DNA from: an uncultured Clostridia bacterium
Lineage (GTDB): Bacteria > Bacillota > Clostridia > Oscillospirales > Ruminococcaceae
Direction of reading: 5' to 3'
Assembly (NCBI GenBank): GCA_947627875.1
Contig: CANQXS010000001.1
Location: 124,001 to 188,000 of the forward strand
Length of the DNA: 64,000 bases
Numbering within the stretch: position 1 is the first letter of the stretch; each line of letters begins with the position of its first letter. The translations under genes were made by a program, and so were the position numbers. Under the pieces are notes generated by a model. It did no database searches. It was not told the DNA's origin and saw nothing but the letters and a program-made list of their open reading frames with translations. Below, in pieces: positions 44,266-52,872 of the stretch.

Positions 44266-44434
44266 AGAAGCAGTAAAAAGATTGCGCGAAATTTGCGACA
44301 GGCTCCGCGACGAAAACACCACCCTCGAGGAGACCGCGAAGCTCTATAAAGAGGGGACAGCCCTCGCCGACGAATGCAAAAAGATGCTCGACGGCTTGGG
44401 AGAAATGCTCAGCGAGGAAAAGCGCGATGAATAA
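44255..44434 (+). CDS. xseB: Exodeoxyribonuclease VII small subunit
   Basis: A 59-residue helical partner of XseA, starting MKYEEAVKRLREICDRL and holding the family motif ENTTLEETAKLYKEG. ATG 44255 has GGTGATAGAG upstream; a GTG at 44243 would add four residues but overlaps that site. Overlaps ispA by eight bases. Confidence 0.93.
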   Translation: MKYEEAVKRLREICDRLRDENTTLEETAKLYKEGTALADECKKMLDGLGEMLSEEKRDE

Positions 44435-45344
44435 GGAATACGAAGCCGTTATATCCTCCGAGACCGCGAAAATAAACGCTTTTTTAGGCTCCTGCGCTCA
44501 GCTTGAATCCTCGGGCGGCTCCCCTTGGGAGACAGTCCTCGAAGCCGAAAAATACGCCCTCTCGGCAGGCGGCAAGCGGATAAGACCGCTCCTTGCCGTA
44601 GAATTCTACAAGCTTTTCAGCGGAGCCGACTCCGCGCCCGACTTCGTATACGAAGCCGCCGTGACCCTCGAAATGACCCACACCTTCTCGCTGATTCACG
44701 ACGATATGCCCGAGATGGACGACGACGACCTAAGGCGCGGCAAACCCGCGACCCACGTCAAATTCGGAACCGCGACGGGGCTCCTTGCCGGCGACGGGCT
44801 CGCGATCCTTCCCTACGAAATTCTCGCGGATATGGCTCTCGGCGGCAGGCTCGACCCGCTGACCGCCGTAAAGCTTACTAAGCTTCTTTCGGCTAACGCA
44901 GGCAACTGCGGTATGATAGCCGGTCAGATGCTCGATCTATGGTCGGAGGAGCGCGCCGACGCAGTAAACGGCGAATTTCTAAGGGAGATGTCGGGGCTCA
45001 AAACGGGCTGCCTTTTAACCGCCTCCTGCCTCTTCGGAGCAGTTCTTGCCGGAGCCGACGATGAGCGCTGCCGCTCTGCGGAAATTTACGCGAAAAAAGT
45101 CGGGCTTGCGTTCCAGATAGTCGACGACGTTTTGGACGTAACCTCGAGCCCAGAAGAGCTCGGCAAACCCACCGGCAGCGATTCGGACCGCGAAAAGCCG
45201 ACGTTTTACGATATCCTCGGCGAAGAGGGCGCCCTCCGCGAGGCTGAGCGCCTCAGCGCCGAAGCCGCCTCCGAGCTCGAAAAATACCCGGGCAGCGGGC
45301 TCCTGCGCGAGTTTGCGCTCTCGCTTGCAAAGAGAAAGAAATAA
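44427..45344 (+). CDS. ispA: Polyprenyl (farnesyl) diphosphate synthase
   Basis: Condenses isopentenyl and dimethylallyl diphosphates to farnesyl or geranyl diphosphate for undecaprenyl carrier and quinone-like products. The 305-residue protein has the two aspartate-rich motifs: LIHDDMPEMDDDDLRRG (with the two-residue insert typical of bacteria) and FQIVDDVLD, plus GGKRIRPLL. Followed 14 bases later by dxs, linking the two isoprenoid steps. Confidence 0.94.
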   Translation: MNKEYEAVISSETAKINAFLGSCAQLESSGGSPWETVLEAEKYALSAGGKRIRPLLAVEFYKLFSGADSAPDFVYEAAVTLEMTHTFSLIHDDMPEMDDDDLRRGKPATHVKFGTATGLLAGDGLAILPYEILADMALGGRLDPLTAVKLTKLLSANAGNCGMIAGQMLDLWSEERADAVNGEFLREMSGLKTGCLLTASCLFGAVLAGADDERCRSAEIYAKKVGLAFQIVDDVLDVTSSPEELGKPTGSDSDREKPTFYDILGEEGALREAERLSAEAASELEKYPGSGLLREFALSLAKRKK

Positions 45345-45358
45345 AGGAAAGTGATCTA

Positions 45359-47179
45359 ATGGTTTACAAGCTCCTCTCGCGGCTCGACCTGCCGCGCGAT
45401 TTAAAGAAGCTCTCGCTCCGCCAGGAGGAGGAGCTCTGCGCCGAGATTAGAGCCAAGATTATCGAGACCGTGTCGAAAAATGGCGGGCATCTGAGCTCAA
45501 ACCTCGGGGTCGTCGAGCTGAGCGTCGCCATACATAAGGTCTTCGACTCGCCGAAGGATAAAATTATATTCGACGTCGGTCATCAGAGCTACGCCCATAA
45601 GCTTCTGACGGGGCGCTTCAAGAGCTTCGATACGCTCCGCAAAAAGGGCGGAATATCGGGCTTTACCCGTCCCTCCGAGTCGGTCCACGACGCCTGCGTG
45701 AGCGGTCACAGCTCGAATTCGATATCCGTTGCCCTCGGGATCGCCGAAGCGATGAAGCTTTCGGGCGACAATCACCACGCTATAGCCGTTATCGGCGACG
45801 GAGCGCTTACCGGCGGTCTCGCTTTCGAGGGGCTTAACAACGCGGGAAGGAGCGGCACCAACATCATCGTTATCCTGAATTACAACGAGATGTCTATTTC
45901 CAAAAATATCGGAGGAATTGCGACGTATCTTTCCGAGCTTCGTACACAGGATAGTTATAAAAAGCTGAAATCGGGTGCAAAAAAGTTCCTCTCCTCGATT
46001 CCTGTAATCGGCGGAGGCATAAAGAACGCCATAAGCGCCTCAAAGGACAGCATCAAGGAAATGCTACTTCACAGCACTATCTTCGAGGATTTCGGCTTTG
46101 AATTCATAGGACCGGTCGACGGTCACAACCTCGAAAAGCTCGAAGCCGCGCTCAGAAGCGCAAAATCCGTGAACGGACCCGTGCTTATTCAGGTCAACAC
46201 CGTAAAGGGCAAGGGCTACGTTCCCGCCGAGGAAAACCCCGGCGAATACCACGGCGTCAGCTCGTTCGACATCGACAGCGGAGACAAGCCTCAGTCGGGC
46301 GACACATATACCGACATTTTCGGCAGAGAGCTTGCCCGCATCGCGACTGCCGACGAAAGAATAGTCGCGATAACCGCCGCTATGAAATACGGCACGGGTC
46401 TGAACCACTTCAAAGGCAGCCTGAAGCCCCGCCTCTTCGACGTCGGTATCGCCGAGGAGCACGCCGTTTCCTTCGCCGCGGGGCTCGCCTCTATGGGAAA
46501 GCTTCCGGTGTTCTCGGTCTATTCCTCCTTCCTCCAGCGCTCCTATGACGAGCTCATTCACGATATCTCAATCGACGGGCTCCACGCCGTTATAACAGTC
46601 TGCAACGCCGGAATCGTCGGCGAAGACGGCGAGACCCATCAGGGGCTCTACGACATTCCTTTCTTGACTACAATTCCCAACGTTACGATATATTCACCCG
46701 CAAGCGCTGCGGAGCTCAAAATGTGCCTAAACAAAGCCCTTTATGAGGACGGCGGGCTTGTATGCATAAGGCTTCCGAAGGGCGGCGAGCCCGAAGACCC
46801 CTTCCCGCCGACCGTCAACTATTCCTATAAAGCAACAGGGTCGGATACGCTTATCGTCACCTACGGAAGGATATCCGAAGCGGCGCGCTCGGCGTCGGAC
46901 AAGCTCGGCTGCGACCTCTTAAGGCTGACAAGGATTTATCCTTTACAGCCTGAGGCAATCGAAATAATGAAGTCACACAGACGAGTATATGTCTTTGAGG
47001 AATGCTCGCGGAGCGGCTCCTTGGGCGAAAAAATCAAAGCCGAGGTGCCGCAGGCGGAGTGCAGGGCGATAGAGGGCTTTATTCCCGCAATGACTCAGTG
47101 TGAAGCTTTAGAGCTTTACGGGCTTACCGAAGAAAAAATCGTCGAGACCGTAAGAGGCGAAAATGGCTCAGCGACTTGA
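45359..47179 (+). CDS. dxs: 1-deoxy-D-xylulose-5-phosphate synthase
   Basis: First enzyme of the methylerythritol phosphate isoprenoid route; also supplies thiamine and pyridoxal synthesis. The 606-residue ThDP enzyme shows GGHLSSNLGVVELSVAIH with the catalytic His, FDVGHQSYAHKLLTGR, the ThDP motif GDGALTGGLAFEGLNNAG and the transketolase-type GIAEEHAVSFAAGLA. AGGAAAG precedes ATG 45359. It overlaps tlyA by 17 bases. Confidence 0.97.
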   Translation: MVYKLLSRLDLPRDLKKLSLRQEEELCAEIRAKIIETVSKNGGHLSSNLGVVELSVAIHKVFDSPKDKIIFDVGHQSYAHKLLTGRFKSFDTLRKKGGISGFTRPSESVHDACVSGHSSNSISVALGIAEAMKLSGDNHHAIAVIGDGALTGGLAFEGLNNAGRSGTNIIVILNYNEMSISKNIGGIATYLSELRTQDSYKKLKSGAKKFLSSIPVIGGGIKNAISASKDSIKEMLLHSTIFEDFGFEFIGPVDGHNLEKLEAALRSAKSVNGPVLIQVNTVKGKGYVPAEENPGEYHGVSSFDIDSGDKPQSGDTYTDIFGRELARIATADERIVAITAAMKYGTGLNHFKGSLKPRLFDVGIAEEHAVSFAAGLASMGKLPVFSVYSSFLQRSYDELIHDISIDGLHAVITVCNAGIVGEDGETHQGLYDIPFLTTIPNVTIYSPASAAELKMCLNKALYEDGGLVCIRLPKGGEPEDPFPPTVNYSYKATGSDTLIVTYGRISEAARSASDKLGCDLLRLTRIYPLQPEAIEIMKSHRRVYVFEECSRSGSLGEKIKAEVPQAECRAIEGFIPAMTQCEALELYGLTEEKIVETVRGENGSAT

Positions 47180-47948
47180 CTACGAACTCGTGAGGCGCGG
47201 GCTCGCCCAAAGCCGTGAGCGTGCGAAGGAATATATCGGGCGCGGCATTGTCGAGGTAAACGGCTCAGCCGCGAATAAGCCATCGCTGAGCGTTTCGGAG
47301 AGCGATGAGATCGTCATCAAGGGGCAGACGCTTAAATATGTCGGACGCGGAGGGCTTAAGCTCGAAGGCGCGCTGAAAGCCTTTAAAATCGACGTTCGCG
47401 GGAGAACCTGCCTCGATATCGGCGCTTCGACGGGCGGTTTTACCGACTGCCTTTTGCAGAGCGGTACCTCAAAAGTCTACGCCGTTGACGTCGGTCACGG
47501 GCAGCTCGCCGAAAAGCTCTTAAACGACCCCCGCGTAGTGAGCCGAGAAGGTGTAAATGTAAAAGACTTTACACTTGATATGCTCCCCGAACGCCCCGAT
47601 TTCGTCTGCGCCGATCTCTCCTTTATCTCCTGCAAATACGCCGCTGCTGCCGCGGCCGAAATTCTCGCCGCCGGAGGCGAAGCAGTTCTTCTGATAAAGC
47701 CGCAGTTTGAGGCGGGAAGGCAGCATATTTCCAAAGGCGGCATCGTTAAGGACAAAAAGATCCACGCGAAGGTAATCGAGGAGCTCTGCAGCTTCTTTAC
47801 TTCGCTGAATTTCGAGGTCAAAGGCGTTATCCCGTCTCCGATAAAAGGCGGCGACGGCAACACCGAATACCTTGCATACCTTGTAAAGCGCGACAGATTT
47901 ACGCCTTCCTTCATCGACGCATACGGCGTCTGCGTGATTTTAAGATGA
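47163..47948 (+). CDS. tlyA: TlyA family rRNA methyltransferase / hemolysin-like protein
   Basis: A 261-residue protein: N-terminal S4 RNA-binding domain (LVRRGLAQSRERAKEYIGRG, residues 1-60) and an FtsJ-like methyltransferase domain with the SAM motif CLDIGASTGGFTDCLLQ and catalytic-type Lys/Asp residues (LIKPQFEAGR). Mycobacterial TlyA 2'-O-methylates 16S and 23S rRNA; the Firmicute relative (YqxC) is less studied. It overlaps dxs and lies just before nadK. Confidence 0.92.
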   Translation: MAQRLDYELVRRGLAQSRERAKEYIGRGIVEVNGSAANKPSLSVSESDEIVIKGQTLKYVGRGGLKLEGALKAFKIDVRGRTCLDIGASTGGFTDCLLQSGTSKVYAVDVGHGQLAEKLLNDPRVVSREGVNVKDFTLDMLPERPDFVCADLSFISCKYAAAAAAEILAAGGEAVLLIKPQFEAGRQHISKGGIVKDKKIHAKVIEELCSFFTSLNFEVKGVIPSPIKGGDGNTEYLAYLVKRDRFTPSFIDAYGVCVILR

Positions 47949-47957
47949 CATAAAGGG

Positions 47958-48839
47958 GTGAGAGCAATAAATATATTCATCTATCCCAATTTTGAAAAGA
48001 CCCATTCGCTTTCCACCACCTCGGAAGCGTATGAAATTCTCTCGTCTTTGGGCTGCGAGATCTCTATGCCGCTCGGCTGCCGCGAGCTTTTCGACCGCGC
48101 TGGCGTGAACTATACCGACGTCGATTCCGGCGTTTCTGGCTGCGACGTTATGATCTCGGTCGGCGGCGACGGGACCATTCTGAAATGCGCGAGATTCGCC
48201 TCGAAATACTCGAAGGAGCTTCTCGGAATCAACTGCGGTCGGCTCGGGTTTATGGCTACCCTCGAGAGGGGCGAGCTAAGCCTTCTTGAGAGGCTTACTT
48301 CGGGCGATTACGGCGTCGACGAGCGAATGATGCTCGAAGCGCGGATAATCTCGGAAGACGGCTCGGAAAAGCGGCTTACTGCGCTCAACGAAGCGGTGAT
48401 ATCGGGCGGACACGACAGCGGTATCCGCGATTTTACCGTCCTTGCCGACGGTCTTACGGTCTCATCTCTTCGCGCCGACGGGCTAATCTTCTCTACCCCT
48501 ACGGGCGCCTCGGCTTATTCGCTCTCGGCGGGCGGACCGCTTATAGAGCCTACGCTCGACTGCATCGAGTTCACACAGATCTGCCCTCATTCGCTGTTCG
48601 CGCGAACTATGATTTTCTCGCCCGAAAAGCTTATCGAAGTGAGGTTCAAAACCGATAAGTCGGCAAGAGCCGCGCTCAGCGTCGACGGCAGGCAGCCCGT
48701 AAGTCTCAGCGAAAACGGCAGGCTTTATATAAGCCGCTCTGAGCAGCGCCTGCGGCTGATAGACATTCGCGGCGGAAGCTATTTCGGCGCGGTGAGCCGC
48801 AAGCTTATGCAGCCCGTCAAGCAAAACGATTCCCTTTGA
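47958..48839 (+). CDS. nadK: NAD kinase; ATA 47967 may be the true start
   Basis: Phosphorylates NAD to NADP with ATP or polyphosphate. The 293-residue reading contains the GGDG motif in ISVGGDGTILKCARF, the NE motif in LTALNEAVISGGHDS and the TPTGASAYSLSAGGP segment. The canonical start is GTG 47958, but this codon lies inside the binding site AAAGGGGTGA. That ten-base site, with the same five-base spacer, precedes ATG in recN; here the codon at that spacing is ATA 47967. An ATA start would give a mature N-terminus (NIFIYPNFEK) close to other NadK proteins. Only three residues separate the choices. Confidence 0.93.
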   Translation: MRAINIFIYPNFEKTHSLSTTSEAYEILSSLGCEISMPLGCRELFDRAGVNYTDVDSGVSGCDVMISVGGDGTILKCARFASKYSKELLGINCGRLGFMATLERGELSLLERLTSGDYGVDERMMLEARIISEDGSEKRLTALNEAVISGGHDSGIRDFTVLADGLTVSSLRADGLIFSTPTGASAYSLSAGGPLIEPTLDCIEFTQICPHSLFARTMIFSPEKLIEVRFKTDKSARAALSVDGRQPVSLSENGRLYISRSEQRLRLIDIRGGSYFGAVSRKLMQPVKQNDSL

Positions 48840-48854
48840 AAATGGAGCATGGAT

Positions 48855-49304
48855 ATGAAAAACGACAGAAAAAAAGCAATTTTGGACATTATCGGTCACT
48901 ACGAGGTCGACACTCAGGAGACTCTTCAGGCGCTCCTGCTCGAGCGCGGGTTTTCGGTCACTCAGGCGACTGTCTCGCGCGACATAAAGCAGCTTTCGCT
49001 CGTAAAAACTATGAGTGAAAACGGCAGCTATAAATATTCCCTCCCGAGGAGCGACTACGACGGCAGCTCCAAATCGGGGCTGATGAGGTTCTTCTCCGAC
49101 GCCGTTTACGGGGTCGACAGAGCGCTCAACACGGTAGTCGTAAAATGCCACTCGGGGATGGCGAACGCCGTCTGCACAAGGATAGACACCGCGGGCTACC
49201 CCAACGTTGTGGGAACGCTCGCCGGCGACGACACTATCTTTATTCTTATGCGCACCGAGGACGACGCCGTATCTATGCTCAAGGAGCTTGAGGGGCTTCT
49301 GTGA
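48855..49304 (+). CDS. argR: Arginine repressor ArgR/AhrC
   Basis: Arginine-dependent regulator: represses arginine synthesis and activates catabolism. The 149-residue protein has an N-terminal winged helix (VTQATVSRDIKQLSLVK) and a C-terminal hexamerisation and arginine-binding domain ending with VVGTLAGDDTIFILMRTED. ATG 48855 is preferred with GGAG seven bases upstream; ATG 48849 is too close. The nadK-argR-recN order is typical of Firmicutes. No arginine genes are in the window. Confidence 0.94.
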   Translation: MKNDRKKAILDIIGHYEVDTQETLQALLLERGFSVTQATVSRDIKQLSLVKTMSENGSYKYSLPRSDYDGSSKSGLMRFFSDAVYGVDRALNTVVVKCHSGMANAVCTRIDTAGYPNVVGTLAGDDTIFILMRTEDDAVSMLKELEGLL

Positions 49305-49325
49305 TCCGACAAAGGGGTGACGACA

Positions 49326-50996
49326 ATGCTCAGAGAACTGCATATTGAAAATCTCGCCGTTATCGAGAACGCAACCGTCGCTCTCGGTCCGAATCTAAAC
49401 GTATTCACAGGCGAGACAGGCGCGGGAAAATCGATTCTCATCGGCGGGATAAACGCCGTTTTGGGGCAGAGGGTATCCCGCGATATGGTGCGTTCGGGAG
49501 CCGAAAAAGCCTATGTAAGCGCCGTTTTCGACGCAGTTCCCGATGAGGTCTCCGCGCTCCTTAAAGACGCGGGAATCGACCCCGAAGATGACCTGATAAT
49601 TTCTCGGGAAATCTCCGCCGACGGCAGGAGCACCGCAAGGATAAATTCGAGGGCGGTAAGCGTTTCGGTAATACGGAGCGTCGGCGACCTTCTTATCAAC
49701 ATTCACGGTCAGCACGACAGCCAGGTCCTCTTGGACCCCTCCAAACACCTCGGCATACTCGACGGTTTTGCCCGCGACGAAGCGGTTTTAGAGGACTACC
49801 GCGCGTCGTTTCGCGAGCTCCAGTCGGTCGCTCGTGAGATTTCGCGGCTAAAGCAGTCGGAGCGCGAAAAGTCCCGCCGAAGCGCTTATCTGCAATCCGT
49901 CGTCGACGATATCCGCCCGCTTGGAATCGAAAAGGGCGAGGACGACGCCGTCGAAGAGCGCTTTAAAATCATCGACAACGCCGTTGAGCTTTCGCAGGCT
50001 GTGCGCGCGGCAGTTACTCTCCTTTCGGGAGGCGACGATTCCGACGGCGCAGGCGGACTTATCGACAGCGCCTTTTCCGAGCTCTCCGAAAACGAGGAGT
50101 TAATGCCGAAGCTGAAGCCGCTTTGCGAGCGCCTCGGCTCGGTGAGCATCGAGGTCGGAGACATCTCCGACGAGCTCTCAAAGCTCCTCGATTCCCTCGA
50201 TATAGATTCCTCGGAATACGCTCGGCTCTCAGCCCGCCGCGACGACCTCAACCGCATTAAAAGGCGCTACGGACCTACTCTCGACGATGTTATAAGGCTC
50301 TATGAGGATTCTGCCGCAGAGCTCGAATTGCTCGAAGGTTCAGAGGCTGAGCTCGAGGAGCTCTCAAAAAAGCGGGATTCGCTGCTCGCTTCGGTATCGA
50401 AAAAGGCTGAGGCGCTGAGCGCTTTAAGAAAAGAAGCCGCCGAACGCTTCCGCAGAGAGGTCGAGGGCGAGCTGAAATTCCTGAATATGCCCGACGTTAA
50501 AATCGAGACCCGCTTCGAGCGCGGAAAGCTCACGAGCAGCGGAATGGATGGCGTTGAATTCCTTATATCCGCCAACCGCGGCGAAGAGCCGAAGCCGATG
50601 GCAAGAATCGCCTCGGGCGGCGAGCTTTCGAGGATAATGCTCGCGTTAAAATGCGTTCTTGCCGACCGTGACGGTATTCCCACCCTTATATTCGACGAAA
50701 TAGATTCCGGCGTGAGCGGGCGGGCGGCACAGAAGATAGGAATTAAGCTTCGCGAGATATCCCGCGGCAGGCAGGTAATTTGCGTCACCCACCTCGCTCA
50801 GATAGCGATAGCCGGCGACGACCACATACTTATTGAAAAACACAGCGAAGGCGACAGGACTTCGACCGAGATAAAGCGCCTCGATTTCGAGGGCAGAAAG
50901 TTAGAGATCGCGCGCATTCTCGGCGGCGACAACATCACCGAAACGGTCCTTCGCGACGCCGAAGAGCAGCTTTTATCGGCAAAAGGAAAGGAGTAG
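49326..50996 (+). CDS. recN: DNA repair protein RecN
   Basis: SMC-like ATPase that helps gather DNA ends at double-strand breaks. The 556-residue protein has the N-terminal Walker A VFTGETGAGKSILIGG, the HGQHDSQVLL motif, a central coiled coil (about 150-370) and the C-terminal signature IASGGELSRIMLALK followed by Walker B FDEIDSGVSGRAA. ATG 49326 follows AAAGGGGTGA by five bases; the in-frame GTG 49317 is within that site. No LexA-type box was recognised upstream. Confidence 0.95.
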   Translation: MLRELHIENLAVIENATVALGPNLNVFTGETGAGKSILIGGINAVLGQRVSRDMVRSGAEKAYVSAVFDAVPDEVSALLKDAGIDPEDDLIISREISADGRSTARINSRAVSVSVIRSVGDLLINIHGQHDSQVLLDPSKHLGILDGFARDEAVLEDYRASFRELQSVAREISRLKQSEREKSRRSAYLQSVVDDIRPLGIEKGEDDAVEERFKIIDNAVELSQAVRAAVTLLSGGDDSDGAGGLIDSAFSELSENEELMPKLKPLCERLGSVSIEVGDISDELSKLLDSLDIDSSEYARLSARRDDLNRIKRRYGPTLDDVIRLYEDSAAELELLEGSEAELEELSKKRDSLLASVSKKAEALSALRKEAAERFRREVEGELKFLNMPDVKIETRFERGKLTSSGMDGVEFLISANRGEEPKPMARIASGGELSRIMLALKCVLADRDGIPTLIFDEIDSGVSGRAAQKIGIKLREISRGRQVICVTHLAQIAIAGDDHILIEKHSEGDRTSTEIKRLDFEGRKLEIARILGGDNITETVLRDAEEQLLSAKGKE

Positions 50997-51001
50997 CTTA
51001 T

Positions 51002-51547
51002 ATGGTACTGGTATTTTTGGCAAACGGTTTTGAAGAGATCGAGGCACTGACCCCTGTCGACTGCCTCAGAAGGTGCGGCGTTGAGGTCAAAACAGTAGGA
51101 GTCGGCGGCAAGGTCATAACCGGTTCCCACGGAATAAAGGTTTTCTCCGACGTTGAAGATTCCGAAATAAATCTCGACGGAACGGTTGAAATGATTATTC
51201 TGCCGGGCGGAAAGGCGGGTACCCAGAACCTCGAGGCGAGCGAAGCCGTTTCAAAGGCGATAGATCATTGCGCCGAGAATTCCGTTCCAATAGCCGCAAT
51301 ATGCGCGGCTCCTTCGATTCTCGGGCATAAGGGACTGCTCAAGGGCAAAAAGGCGGTATGCTATCCCGGGTTTGAGGGCGAGCTCGAGGGCGCCGAAGTC
51401 CTCGGCGACGTTCCCGCCGTCACCGACGGCAACATCATCACCGGCTGCGGAATGGGCGCCGCGCTCGAATTCTCCTGCGAGATAATCAAAAAGCTTTTAT
51501 CCGAGGAGCGCGCCGCACAGCTTCTGAAATCGGTAAACAAGAAGTAA
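51002..51547 (+). CDS. DJ-1/PfpI family protein
   Basis: A 181-residue protein of the DJ-1/ThiJ/PfpI fold. The nucleophile cysteine sits in AAICAAPSILG near residue 102, with a Glu in the family position (FEEIEAL near residue 15) and a His-less classical environment as in DJ-1. Related proteins act as deglycases or glyoxalases, but activity cannot be assigned. GGAG precedes ATG 51002, only five bases after the recN stop. Confidence 0.88.
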   Translation: MVLVFLANGFEEIEALTPVDCLRRCGVEVKTVGVGGKVITGSHGIKVFSDVEDSEINLDGTVEMIILPGGKAGTQNLEASEAVSKAIDHCAENSVPIAAICAAPSILGHKGLLKGKKAVCYPGFEGELEGAEVLGDVPAVTDGNIITGCGMGAALEFSCEIIKKLLSEERAAQLLKSVNKK

Positions 51548-51564
51548 ATACGGGAGTTTGTTCT

Positions 51565-52872
51565 ATGAGAGACGATATATTTGACGAATATCTTTCGTCG
51601 ATTTTAAACGATAAACCGGCAGAGAAAAATCCGGAGGACGGCTCGGCGCTGATGACCGAGGAGCCGGAAAAGCAGTCAGAAGCCGATTCCGCCGAGGATA
51701 TTGCCGACTTCGCCGAAAAGACGATACGCCTTTCCGACAGCGAGACCAAAAAGCTCGCCGGAAGCCTTCCCTCAGAGCCGAAACCGACCAAGTTTATCCA
51801 CAGAAAGATAATCCGCAAGGCGAATTATTCGGCTTACGGAGGGATAGTTATGGCGACGCTCGTGCTTTGCAGCTCGATCGTGATATCGCTGTTTATAATA
51901 GTCGTCGGCAGGGATTTTCTCGGCATCGACACCAATAACAACGTGACCACGCTCTATGTCCCGACGGGCTCAACTCTTGCCGATATTTCCCATCTTCTTG
52001 CCGACAGCGGGATAATAGAATATCCCGAGGTGTTCGAGAAGTTCGCGAGGCTAAGAATAGGCTCCGACGGAGTTATCTACCCCGGAGACATAAGCGTTAT
52101 GCCCTCTATGAGCTACGACGACATCATCGAAATGCTTACCGTTTCGCGCGAGGCTCACGCCACAGTCACCGTAACTATCATCGAGGGAATGACTATAGAC
52201 GAGGCGGCGAAGGTCCTTGAAGACAACGGCGTATGCTCTGCGAGCGACTTTATCTTTGAATTCAATAACGACATATTCGGCTTTGACTTCGAGACCTATG
52301 TAAGCTCCTCGAGCTTAAAGTTCTATAAATACGAGGGCTATCTCTTCCCCGACACTTATGAATTTTACGTCGGAGATTCTGTCTACAACATCGTAAAGCG
52401 CATAAAGGAGCGCACCGCCGAGATCCTCAACGAGAGCGTTATAAGGCGCTGCGGCGAGCTTGGATATACTCTCGACCAGGTAGTAACGATGGCGTCGCTG
52501 CTGCAGTTGGAATCAGGAAGGCTTGAAGATATGGAGGAAATAGCGGGCGTATTCTACAACCGCCTTAAAAACCCCGCGGAATACCCGAAGCTCCAGTCCG
52601 ACACGACATACCGCTATATTGAGAACGTAATAAAAGCGAATACTTCTATTGATTATCAGGAGATGTACGACGCATACGACACTTACGTCTGCAACGGGCT
52701 TCCCGTCGGGGCGATATGCAACCCCGGCGCCGACGCTATCCACGCGGCGCTCTATCCGAATGAAAACTCCTACTACTATTTCTGCTCCGACGCCGAAACA
52801 GGGGAGTTCTACTACGCCGAGACCTACGACGAGCACCTTGCCAACGTCGAGCTTGCGGGGCTGAGCGTCTGA
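51565..52872 (+). CDS. mltG: Endolytic transglycosylase MltG
   Basis: Membrane-bound lytic transglycosylase that cuts nascent glycan strands, setting their length. The 435-residue protein has a cytoplasmic acidic region (1-85), one membrane segment (about 93-115), a LysM-like domain and the YceG catalytic domain with the key Glu in TMASLLQLESGR, then KLQSDTTYRYI and GLPVGAICNPGADAI. GGAG precedes ATG 51565. It is next to the U32 gene, as with yrrL-yrrO in Bacillus. Confidence 0.94.
   Translation: MRDDIFDEYLSSILNDKPAEKNPEDGSALMTEEPEKQSEADSAEDIADFAEKTIRLSDSETKKLAGSLPSEPKPTKFIHRKIIRKANYSAYGGIVMATLVLCSSIVISLFIIVVGRDFLGIDTNNNVTTLYVPTGSTLADISHLLADSGIIEYPEVFEKFARLRIGSDGVIYPGDISVMPSMSYDDIIEMLTVSREAHATVTVTIIEGMTIDEAAKVLEDNGVCSASDFIFEFNNDIFGFDFETYVSSSSLKFYKYEGYLFPDTYEFYVGDSVYNIVKRIKERTAEILNESVIRRCGELGYTLDQVVTMASLLQLESGRLEDMEEIAGVFYNRLKNPAEYPKLQSDTTYRYIENVIKANTSIDYQEMYDAYDTYVCNGLPVGAICNPGADAIHAALYPNENSYYYFCSDAETGEFYYAETYDEHLANVELAGLSV

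Noticed and set aside
48483-49343. Long reverse-strand open frame (286 codons) opposite nadK and argR
   Set aside because: It lies wholly antisense to two well-identified genes, has no binding site or family motifs, and arises because GC-rich third positions remove stops from the opposite strand.
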